Shown here: piece after piece, positions 1 through 5,085 of the stretch
Numbering within the stretch: the stretch's first letter is position 1
How the letters are laid out: each line of letters starts with the position of its first letter
Source of the DNA: Cyanobacteriota bacterium
Lineage (GTDB): Bacteria > Cyanobacteriota > Cyanobacteriia > PCC-6307 > Cyanobiaceae
Direction of reading: 5' to 3'
DNA: 6,119 nt
NCBI GenBank assembly: GCA_947463165.1
Contig: CANHSW010000141.1
Span: 1 to 6,119, forward strand
The notes under the pieces: generated by a model
The model's input: the letters and a program-made list of their open reading frames with translations, nothing else
The model's database searches: none
Told to the model about the DNA's origin: nothing
Translations under genes and position numbers: made by a program

Positions 1-264
1 ATAGGCATCCTTCGGAGTGCCATAGCTCTTGGCTAAAATATCCCGGCGCAAGTGACGCCAGTGATCAGGGGTGTATTTGCCATTGATATCTAGATAGTCT
101 CTGAAGACTATCTGCCAAGCCTGATCCATCACCTCCTTGGGGCTGTCGCTGATCTGGGTGGTGCCCCCCAAGGGAGTGGGCATGTCCTTGGCCAGCACCG
201 CCGCCGTAGCGGCACAGGCTCCCACGCTGATCAGCACCAAAATGCTGGCCCGACCTCTGGTCAT
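1..264 (-). CDS. Carboxyl-terminal processing protease (S41 family, CtpA-like), N-terminal 88 residues only
   Basis: The first 88 codons of a minus-strand gene run off the left edge. Residues 1-5 are short and basic (MTRGR). Residues 6-26 form a hydrophobic segment ending near LAKD, which fits a signal peptide or membrane anchor for export to the periplasm or thylakoid lumen. Residues 39-88 contain DSPKEVMDQAWQIV, RDYLD, GKY, W-R-LRRDILAK-Y; this is the helical region that precedes the PDZ domain in cyanobacterial CtpA-type proteases, as I remember the family. In that family the PDZ domain and the Ser-Lys catalytic dyad follow; both lie outside the window. CtpA trims the C-terminus of the photosystem II D1 precursor, but cyanobacteria carry several paralogues, so the paralogue is undecided. 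I chose the ATG at 264; an in-frame TTG at 324 could add 20 residues. The gene may be cotranscribed with ispG, 121 bases upstream. GC content of its first 120 window bases is about 48%, well below the neighbours. Confidence 0.82.
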   Translation of the reverse strand, partial: MTRGRASILVLISVGACAATAAVLAKDMPTPLGGTTQISDSPKEVMDQAWQIVFRDYLDINGKYTPDHWRHLRRDILAKSYGTPKDAY

Positions 265-310
265 ATGCGCCAGCCCCCGCTTTTCGATGGATATTCTCCA
301 GGCTAGCGGG

Positions 311-339
311 GTATTAGGCGCCAATCACAGGCAGGAGAA
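311..339 (-). promoter_or_regulatory. Weak sigma70-like promoter candidate for the protease gene
   Basis: On the minus strand TAATAC (316 to 311) matches four of six bases of a -10 box and lies about 46 bases upstream of the protease ATG. Seventeen bases further upstream the hexamer TTCTCC (339 to 334) is a poor -35 box. The gene may instead be read from the ispG transcript. Confidence 0.2.
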
Positions 340-354
340 CCGATCAACTCGGTT
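338..354 (-). terminator. Small hairpin between ispG and the protease gene
   Basis: AACCGA and TCGGTT form a perfect 6-bp stem around a 5-base loop, 32 bases past the ispG stop codon in the direction of transcription. No T run follows, so it is not a canonical Rho-independent terminator. It could be a weak or processing hairpin. Apart from this and the weak promoter candidate, I see nothing in the 265-385 spacer. Confidence 0.25.
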
Positions 355-385
355 TAAGCACAACCCCAAGACGGCTCGGCTCAGT

Positions 386-1660
386 TCAGGGATCCAGCCA
401 GCGCCCATCCTCCTTGATCAAAGCGATCAGGGCCTCCACTCCCTCCTGCTCCGGTACGCGACGGATCTCCTCGCGGCCGCGATAAAGCGAGATCGTGCCT
501 GGGATCTTGCCCACGTAGCCGTAGTCGGCATCGGCCATCTCGCCTGGGCCATTGACGATGCAGCCCATCACGGCGATATCCAGACCGGTGAGGTGGGCCG
601 TGGCCGCCCGCACCTTGTGCAGCACCTCCTCCAGATTGAACAGGGTGCGACCGCAGCTGGGGCAGGCCACGTACTCCACCATCGTCTTGCGCAGCCCCAG
701 GGCCTGCAGGATCGAGTAACAGACAGGAATTTCCCGCTCCGGCGCCTCCGTCAGCGAGACGCGAATGGTGTCGCCGAGGCCCTCGGCCAGCAGGGTGGCG
801 ATGCCGGCGGTGCTCTTGATCCGGCCGTAGTCGCCGTCACCAGCCTCGGTAACGCCCAGGTGCAGCGGGTAGGGAAAACCCTCCGCATCCAGGCGATCCG
901 CCATCAATCGGTAGGCGGCCAGCATCACCGGCGCCCGCGAGGCCTTCATCGACACCACGATGTTGTGAAAATCAAGGCGGTCGCAGATCTGAATGAACTC
1001 CATTGCCGACTGGACCATTCCCAGGGGCGTATCGCCGTAGGTAAACAACATCCGCTCCGCCAGGGAGCCGTGATTGACACCGATGCGCAGCGCCTTGTCC
1101 TGGGCCTTGAGCAGGCTCACCAGCGGTTCGAGCGTCTCGGTGATGCGGGCGACGATGGCGGCGATCTCCTCCTCAGCGAAGCCTGTGCGGCTTGGGTCGG
1201 GCTTGTCGAAGACGTAAAGGCCCGGGTTGATGCGCACCTTGTCTACGTGCTGGGCCACCTCCAGGGCAATCTTCATGCCGTTGTGGTGCACATCCGCCAC
1301 CAGGGGCACGGGCCGGTAGCTGTCCTCCAGGCGGCGGCGAATTTCACCCACCGCCTTGGCATGGGCCAGGGAGGGCACGGTGAGTCGCACGATCTCGCAA
1401 CCGGCTTCGTGCAGGCGGCGAATGCCGGCGGTGGCACCCTCCACATCGAGGGTGTCCTCGTTGATCATCGACTGCACCACCACCGGGTGGTCGCTGCCCA
1501 CCCAGATGTCCCCCACCCGCACGCTGCGGGTTTTGCGCCGCCGAATCAAGGTGTCGTAGCGGGGATTTTCGGCCCAGTCGGGGATGGCGGCGGCGGCGGC
1601 GTCAACACGGGCCGGGGCGGCGGTCATCGCGGCATAGATCACAGATCTGCCGCAAACCAT
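386..1660 (-). CDS. ispG: 4-hydroxy-3-methylbut-2-en-1-yl diphosphate synthase, ferredoxin type (IspG/GcpE)
   Basis: IspG converts 2-C-methyl-D-erythritol 2,4-cyclodiphosphate to HMBPP, the penultimate step of the plastid/bacterial MEP isoprenoid pathway. In cyanobacteria ferredoxin is the expected electron donor. The 424-residue protein is full length and strongly conserved. The N-terminal TIM-barrel part is marked by [18 protein letters not shown] (35-52), [17 protein letters not shown] (56-72), ADVHHNG (122-128), KVRINPG (141-147) and GVNHGSL (194-200). The C-terminal part carries the 4Fe-4S site: C333 and C336 (CPSC), C367 and the fourth ligand E374 (in CIVNGPGE). The start is uncertain. 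The ATG at 1660 has AGGG a few bases upstream, but the ATG at 1627 gives MTAAPARV and agrees better with relatives as I recall them. A GCC-type triplet run near codons 20-25 encodes AAAAA. It lies 52 bases downstream of the glycosylase gene on the same strand, so cotranscription is plausible. Confidence 0.97.
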   Translation of the reverse strand: MVCGRSVIYAAMTAAPARVDAAAAAIPDWAENPRYDTLIRRRKTRSVRVGDIWVGSDHPVVVQSMINEDTLDVEGATAGIRRLHEAGCEIVRLTVPSLAHAKAVGEIRRRLEDSYRPVPLVADVHHNGMKIALEVAQHVDKVRINPGLYVFDKPDPSRTGFAEEEIAAIVARITETLEPLVSLLKAQDKALRIGVNHGSLAERMLFTYGDTPLGMVQSAMEFIQICDRLDFHNIVVSMKASRAPVMLAAYRLMADRLDAEGFPYPLHLGVTEAGDGDYGRIKSTAGIATLLAEGLGDTIRVSLTEAPEREIPVCYSILQALGLRKTMVEYVACPSCGRTLFNLEEVLHKVRAATAHLTGLDIAVMGCIVNGPGEMADADYGYVGKIPGTISLYRGREEIRRVPEQEGVEALIALIKEDGRWLDP

Positions 1661-1680
1661 GGCACAGCCCTGGCATTGGT

Positions 1681-1712
1681 TGACGACTGCCGCGGATTCT
1701 GACGACTGCCGC
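1681..1712. repeat. 13-bp direct repeat in the glycosylase-ispG spacer
   Basis: TGACGACTGCCGC occurs at 1681-1693 and again at 1700-1712, separated by six bases (period 19). The second copy abuts the glycosylase stop codon, and the pair fills most of the 52-base spacer upstream of ispG. A duplication or a protein-binding site are both possible; no function is evident. Confidence 0.7.
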
Positions 1713-2507
1713 TCATTCCAACGGCTGATCCAGCTGACCTAGCCGATCCAGCTGATCCAGCCGGCGGCGCACCTCCTGGAGGTCCTGGTCGGTGAGCCAG
1801 CGGGGACCGCCCTGCCGCTGGGAGGGATTGCGCAACAGATAGGAGGGATGAAACAGGGGCATCAACCAGCGCCCCGCCAGGGCCTCACCGCTGCCCTGCC
1901 GCCACTGCCCCCTCAGTTTGGTGATCCCACCCCTGATGCCAAGCACGCCCTCCAGTGCCGAGGCGCCCGCCAGCAGGATCAGCGGCGGATTCACCAGGGA
2001 GATCTGGCGATCCAGCCAGGGCCGACAGGCGGCCATCTCGGCGCCAGTGGGCTTGCGGTTGTTGGCGGGACGGCACTTCACCACGTTGCAGATGAACAGA
2101 TCTCGGTTGGAGTCGAGCTTGGCGCCAGCCAGCAATTGATCCAGCAGCTGGCCGGCGCGACCCACAAATGGCAGGCCGGTGGCATCCTCCTGGGCGCCGG
2201 GAGCCTCACCGATCAGCATCAATCGTGCCCCAGGATCGCCGCGGCTGATCACCACCCGCTGGCGCCCCTGCCACAGGCCACAGCGGCGACAGTCGCCGCA
2301 GGCTGCCGCCAAGCCCTCCAGATCGTCTTTGCTGGCAGGCAATTTGCTGGCATGCAACCTGTTGGCATTCAACCTGTTGGCAGTCAAAGGGCCTGGCAGC
2401 GGCCGCTGGGATCGGGCAAGCCTTGATGAGGCAAGCCTTGATGAGGCAAGCCTTGATCGGGCAAGCATTCCAGTCCCGATCGGCTTGAACGCTGTCGGCT
2501 CAAGCAT
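1713..2507 (-). CDS. Uracil-DNA glycosylase, family 4 (4Fe-4S type), with repeat-encoded N-terminal extension
   Basis: This enzyme removes uracil arising from cytosine deamination and so starts base-excision repair. Family-4 hallmarks are present in order: a cysteine cluster C70/C73/C76 (CGDCRRCGL), motif [10 protein letters not shown] (100-108) followed by [13 protein letters not shown] (111-123), NVVKCRP with C145, C161 in ACRPW, and motif [13 protein letters not shown] (220-231). Four of these cysteines should hold the iron-sulfur cluster, most likely C73, C76, C145 and C161. Relatives usually begin 10-20 residues before the first cluster cysteine; here about 55 extra residues precede it, encoded by two 15-bp tandem arrays and rich in Arg, Leu, Ser and Ala. 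ATG codons at 2507 and 2468 are the only ATGs before the core. In-frame TTG codons, such as codon 56, would give the usual length. With the 2507 start only 38 bases separate it from the divergent aminotransferase gene, which leaves little room for promoters. The C-terminus ends in a 9-bp repeat. Confidence 0.92.
   Translation of the reverse strand: MLEPTAFKPIGTGMLARSRLASSRLASSRLARSQRPLPGPLTANRLNANRLHASKLPASKDDLEGLAAACGDCRRCGLWQGRQRVVISRGDPGARLMLIGEAPGAQEDATGLPFVGRAGQLLDQLLAGAKLDSNRDLFICNVVKCRPANNRKPTGAEMAACRPWLDRQISLVNPPLILLAGASALEGVLGIRGGITKLRGQWRQGSGEALAGRWLMPLFHPSYLLRNPSQRQGGPRWLTDQDLQEVRRRLDQLDRLGQLDQPLE
1725..1760. repeat. 9-bp tandem repeat (four units) in the 3' end of the glycosylase gene
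   Basis: Four 9-bp units run head to tail: CTGATCCAG (1725), CTGACCTAG (1734), CCGATCCAG (1743) and CTGATCCAG (1752). Read on the coding strand they give repeated LDQ/LDR/LGQ tripeptides at residues 250-261. They lie past motif B, so they extend the C-terminus rather than interrupt the enzyme. Confidence 0.8.
2337..2381. repeat. 15-bp tandem repeat array B, three units, inside the glycosylase N-terminal extension
   Basis: The units on the plus strand are AGGCAATTTGCTGGC (2337), ATGCAACCTGTTGGC (2352) and ATTCAACCTGTTGGC (2367). The last two differ at one base, and a decayed half-unit precedes at 2322-2336. On the coding strand they give [10 protein letters not shown] and SKLPA-type pentapeptides. 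The unit contains the small dyad CAAC-CT-GTTG. Confidence 0.8.
2415..2474. repeat. 15-bp tandem repeat array A, three near-identical units plus a degenerate fourth
   Basis: GGCAAGCCTTGATGA occurs at 2415 and 2430, then GGCAAGCCTTGATCG at 2445 and a degenerate copy starting GGCAAGCATT at 2460. On the coding strand this gives SRLAS pentapeptides at residues 15-32 of the glycosylase as called from 2507. Each unit contains the dyad GGC-AA-GCC. The array lies 72 bases from the divergent aminotransferase start, where promoter elements would be expected. Confidence 0.88.
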
Positions 2508-2545
2508 GGTGCACTATGGGATTTAAGTGTTAGCTGGCCGCAGCG

Positions 2546-3709
2546 ATGCTCTCTGCCCGGGCCAAAGCGCTGCGCCCCTCCCTCACCCTGGCCATTGCAG
2601 CCAAGGCCAAACAGCTCAAGGCCGAAGGCCGCGATATCTGCAGTCTCAGCGCCGGCGAGCCGGATTTCGAGACCCCCGCCTTCATCCGGTCCGCCGCCGC
2701 CGCGGCACTGGAGGCCGGTCACACCCGATATGGCCCCGCCGCAGGTGAGCCGGCCCTGCGCCAGGCGATCGCCGCCAAGCTCAGCGGCGAAAACCTGGTG
2801 CCCACCAAAGCCGACCAGGTGCTGGTGACCAACGGCGGCAAGCAGGCGCTCTACAACCTGTTTCAGGTGCTGCTGGAGCCCGGCGACAGCCTGCTGCTGC
2901 CAGCCCCCTACTGGCTGAGCTACCCGGACATGGCCCGCTTGGCCGGGGCCAGCGTCACCACTATCCCCTGCGGCGCCGACCAGGGCTTCCACCTCGATGC
3001 CGCGGCCCTGGAGGCGGCGATCACCCCCGCCAGCAAATTGCTGGTACTCAACAGTCCCGGCAATCCCACCGGCGCAGTGCTCACTCGCCAGGAGCTGGAG
3101 AGCATCGCCGCCGTGTTGCGCCGCCATCCTCAGCTGGCGGTGGTCTGCGATGAGATCTATGAATATCTGGTGGCCCCGGGCCACCAGCACCACAGCCTGG
3201 CGGCCCTGGCCCCGGATCTGGCCGATCGCATCTTCATCGTTGGAGGCTGCGCCAAGGGCTGGGCGATGACCGGTTGGCGCATCGGCTGGTTGGCGGGCAA
3301 CTCGGCCGTAATGGCAGCTGCCATCGCCCTGCAGAGTCAGAGCACCAGCAATGTGTGCAGCTTCGCCCAATACGGCGCCCTGGCGGCGTTGCAGGGCCCC
3401 CGGGACTGCGTGCGAGAGATGGCCGCCAGCTTCGATTTGCGGCGGGAGCGGCTCTGCCAGGGACTGCTGAAACTGCCAGGCGTGAGCCTGCAGCCCCCGG
3501 AGGGGGCCTTTTATGCCTTCCCAGACCTGAGCGCCTACGGCTTGGATTCCATGACCCTGTGCAACCGACTGCTCGATCAGGTGGGCCTGGCGGTGGTGCC
3601 TGGGGTGGCCTTCGGAGAAGACCGCTGCATTCGCCTATCCTGCGCCGCAGCTACGGAAGCCATCGACGATGGCCTGGAGCGGTTGCGAGGGTTTTTGGCC
3701 TCGCTCTAG
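2546..3709 (+). CDS. aspC: Aspartate aminotransferase, class I/II, subgroup Ib
   Basis: This is a PLP enzyme of fold type I, 387 residues, full length for the family. Visible landmarks are SAGEPDFETP (35-44), TRYGPAAGEPALR (60-72), TNGGKQALYN (95-104), NSPGNPTG (169-176, with the PLP-contacting N173), CDEIYEYL (201-208), K237 in CAKGWAMTGWRIGW as the Schiff-base lysine, QSTS (265-268), and R363 in IRLSCA for the substrate alpha-carboxylate. The K99 in GGKQ matches the residue that recognises the acidic side chain in Thermus-type subgroup Ib enzymes, so aspartate/glutamate is the best substrate guess. Prephenate transamination in tyrosine synthesis is a known alternative in this subgroup. The residue before the catalytic lysine is Ala rather than the frequent Ser. 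The ATG at 2546 gives MLSARAKALRPSLTLAI, a typical start; no clear Shine-Dalgarno is seen, which is common in cyanobacteria. It is divergent from the glycosylase gene. A HIP1 site lies inside. Confidence 0.94.
   Translation: MLSARAKALRPSLTLAIAAKAKQLKAEGRDICSLSAGEPDFETPAFIRSAAAAALEAGHTRYGPAAGEPALRQAIAAKLSGENLVPTKADQVLVTNGGKQALYNLFQVLLEPGDSLLLPAPYWLSYPDMARLAGASVTTIPCGADQGFHLDAAALEAAITPASKLLVLNSPGNPTGAVLTRQELESIAAVLRRHPQLAVVCDEIYEYLVAPGHQHHSLAALAPDLADRIFIVGGCAKGWAMTGWRIGWLAGNSAVMAAAIALQSQSTSNVCSFAQYGALAALQGPRDCVREMAASFDLRRERLCQGLLKLPGVSLQPPEGAFYAFPDLSAYGLDSMTLCNRLLDQVGLAVVPGVAFGEDRCIRLSCAAATEAIDDGLERLRGFLASL
2765..2772. repeat. HIP1 octamer GCGATCGC
   Basis: A perfect copy of the highly iterated palindrome of cyanobacterial genomes, inside the aminotransferase gene. 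It supports the cyanobacterial assignment. Confidence 0.85.
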
Positions 3710-3717
3710 CGGTTAGC

Positions 3718-3735
3718 CAAGGCCCAGGGGCCTTG
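3718..3735 (+). terminator. Hairpin just after the aminotransferase stop, probable terminator
   Basis: CAAGGCC and GGCCTTG form a perfect 7-bp stem with a 4-base loop (CAGG), starting 8 bases past the aspC stop codon. The position and GC-rich stem suit a transcription terminator. No T tract follows (CTTAGTCC), which is common in cyanobacteria but lowers certainty. Confidence 0.45.
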
Positions 3736-3773
3736 CTTAGTCCCTAGACCTGAAGGCTCTGATCCAGTTGCTA

Positions 3774-3820
3774 ATGGGCCCAATCCAATGGCTTTGGGCC
3801 CATATCTATGGCTTGGGGCC
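3774..3820. repeat. Perfect 10-bp inverted repeat plus 13-bp direct repeat in the aspC-phnD spacer
   Basis: ATGGGCCCAA (3774-3783) and TTGGGCCCAT (3794-3803) are exact reverse complements with a 10-base loop. Each arm is itself built on the palindrome GGGCCC. Overlapping this, ATGGCTTTGGGCC (3788-3800) recurs as ATGGCTTGGGGCC (3808-3820), a 20-base period with one mismatch. The structure could be a second terminator after aspC, or a leader hairpin of the importer transcript. The rest of 3710-3914 is a C/T-rich tract; no gene is seen there. Confidence 0.75.
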
Positions 3821-3883
3821 ATGCTCCGGCCCTCCCCCCTGGGCCCTGCCTCTTATTGCAAGCATTTCCCTCCCACCAATTTT

Positions 3884-3905
3884 CCCCCACCCAATTCCCT
3901 TCCCC
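3884..3905 (-). other. G-quadruplex-type motif on the minus strand upstream of the binding-protein gene
   Basis: Read on the minus strand, runs of 4, 3, 3 and 5 G are separated by AA, AATT and T, satisfying the G3+N1-7 pattern. Two further GGG runs lie at 3872-3874 and 3868-3870. It ends nine bases before the chosen ATG, on the template strand, so the leader RNA itself would be C-rich and unstructured here. Folding is inferred from the pattern alone. Confidence 0.45.
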
Positions 3906-3914
3906 ATAACTGCC

Positions 3915-4985
3915 ATGCACCTGCGCGCTCTGCTGCCCCTACGCCAGTTGAAATTCAGCCAACTAAATTCTAGCCAGTTAGATTCTAGCCAATTAGATTC
4001 TAGTCGGTTAACTAGTGGCCAGCCGATAAAATCGCGAGCCCTGCGGCGCAGGGGCTTGCTGGCGGGGATCTCCTTGACCCTGTTGGCGCTGGTGCTGCCC
4101 CAGAGCCTGCCCGGTGCCAAGCCTGGCCCTTGGCTGGCCGCTGCCCAGGCCCAGGCGAGCAAGGATCAGCCCCTGCTGCGCATCGGCGCCATCCCAGATC
4201 AAAACCCCGAGAAACTGAACCGCCTCTACGGCCTGGTGGCCGCTGCCTTGGAGCGCCAACTGGGGGTAAAGGTGAAGTATTTGCCGGTGACGGACTACGC
4301 GGCGGCGGTAACCGCCTTTCGCACCGGCGATCTCGATCTGGTGTGGTTCGGGGGGCTCACCGGCGTGCAAGCCAAACTTCAAAAACCAGGAGCCAAGATG
4401 CTGGCCCAACGGGATATTGACGCGCAGTTTTATAGCGTATTTATCGCCAATACCGCCAGTGGCATACAGCCAATTCGCTCCCAGCAAGGCCTGAAAAGCC
4501 TGCAGGGCAAGCGCTTCACCTTCGGCTCGGAGAGTTCCACCTCCGGCCGGCTAATGCCCCAATATTTCCTGCAACAGGCTGGCCTGAAGCTGAAGGATTT
4601 TGCCGGCGGCGCCCCCGGATTCAGCGGCAGCCATGACGCCACCATCGCCCTGGTGCAGAGCGGCGCCTACGACGCCGGAGCCGTTAATGAACAGGTGTGG
4701 AAAACATCCCTGCGCAATGGCAAAGCCAACCGGGCCAAGGTGATCCAAATCTGGCGCACTCCCCCCTACCCCGACTACCTCTGGCTGGCCCAGCCGAACC
4801 TGGATCAACGCTTTGGCCCTGGCTTCACCACCAAGCTGCAGAAGGTAATCATCGGCTGGCGGTCGAGCGATCCCCAACAAAAAACGATCCTGGGCCTGTT
4901 TGGTGCCCAGCAGTTCACCGTCGTCAATCCAGCCCTTTACACCCAGATCGAGAAGGTGGGACGCGAAATCGGCAAGATCCGCTAA
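3915..4985 (+). CDS. phnD: Periplasmic substrate-binding protein of a phosphonate/phosphite/selenate-type ABC importer (PhnD family)
   Basis: This exported solute-binding protein captures the substrate for the ATPase and permease that follow. From the ATG at 3915 it has 356 residues. Residues 44-46 are RRR, followed by a hydrophobic stretch (47-61) and an AQAQA-like cleavage region near residue 81, so a Sec or weakly Tat-like signal peptide is visible. The mature domain starts LLRIGAIPDQNPEKLNRLYG and shows the PhnD-type pattern: VTDYAAAVTAFRTGDLDLVWFGG, SSTSGRLMP (207-215), GFSGSHDATIALVQSG and GAVNEQVW. As I recall, this pattern resembles the branch named putative selenate ABC transporter binding protein as much as PhnD proper, so the substrate is open. 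The frame is open back to 3768, but that extension reads through the hairpin and a Pro-rich stretch, so I reject it. The start is unusual: a 15-bp repeat array makes a signal n-region over 40 residues long, and no other Met occurs before the mature domain. No Shine-Dalgarno is seen. Confidence 0.9.
   Translation: MHLRALLPLRQLKFSQLNSSQLDSSQLDSSRLTSGQPIKSRALRRRGLLAGISLTLLALVLPQSLPGAKPGPWLAAAQAQASKDQPLLRIGAIPDQNPEKLNRLYGLVAAALERQLGVKVKYLPVTDYAAAVTAFRTGDLDLVWFGGLTGVQAKLQKPGAKMLAQRDIDAQFYSVFIANTASGIQPIRSQQGLKSLQGKRFTFGSESSTSGRLMPQYFLQQAGLKLKDFAGGAPGFSGSHDATIALVQSGAYDAGAVNEQVWKTSLRNGKANRAKVIQIWRTPPYPDYLWLAQPNLDQRFGPGFTTKLQKVIIGWRSSDPQQKTILGLFGAQQFTVVNPALYTQIEKVGREIGKIR
3936..4010. repeat. 15-bp tandem repeat array C, four units plus a degenerate first, before the signal peptide core
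   Basis: The units are AAATTCAGCCAACTA (3951), AATTCTAGCCAGTTA (3966), GATTCTAGCCAATTA (3981) and GATTCTAGTCGGTTA (3996), preceded by the degenerate CCCCTACGCCAGTTG (3936). They encode Q/R-L-x-S-S pentapeptides in the signal n-region. The array is AT-rich, below 40% GC, and uses TTA and CTA leucine codons, unlike the surrounding genes. Confidence 0.88.
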
Positions 4986-5085
4986 TTTATCTTGGAATAT
5001 TACATATAGACCCTAAACTATTATATCTGGCTTCAGCCGTCCAATATCACGCAACCGATTCAACCCCTGAGAGGCTTGCCTGACC
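4986..5085 (+). promoter_or_regulatory. AT-rich spacer between binding protein and ATPase genes, possible internal promoter and RBS
   Basis: The stretch from about 4984 to 5027 has roughly 23% GC in a region otherwise above 60%, and carries TATAGA (5005-5010) and TATTAT (5019-5024). No -35 box at proper spacing was found. GAGAGG (5069-5074) is a plausible Shine-Dalgarno for the ATPase ATG at 5086, with an 11-base spacing that is slightly long. The palindrome AGGCTTGCCT (5072-5081) overlaps it. Confidence 0.3.

Noticed and set aside
137..1702. Long open frame on the plus strand opposite ispG
   Set aside because: It lies antisense to a well-conserved enzyme and encodes a His/Gly-rich sequence with no recognisable domain; a by-product of high GC content. 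The similar frame opposite aspC (3370-2384) is rejected for the same reason.
2485..2520. Promoter for aspC from TTGAAC (2485-2490) and TATGGG (2515-2520)
   Set aside because: The spacer is 24 bases, too long for a sigma70-type promoter, and the -10 match is poor.
3768..3914. Extended start of the binding protein at the ATG at 3768
   Set aside because: The extension translates the inverted repeat and a C-rich tract into a Pro/Trp-rich stretch ahead of a complete signal peptide; the ATG at 3915 is more plausible.
3936..4010. CRISPR array
   Set aside because: The 15-bp units are directly adjacent, have no spacers and are read in frame within a gene; the same holds for the other arrays.
3710..4020. 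Pho box controlling the importer
   Set aside because: Cyanobacterial Pho boxes are 8-bp repeats at 11-base period resembling CTTAACCT. The repeats here have 15-bp period and a different sequence.
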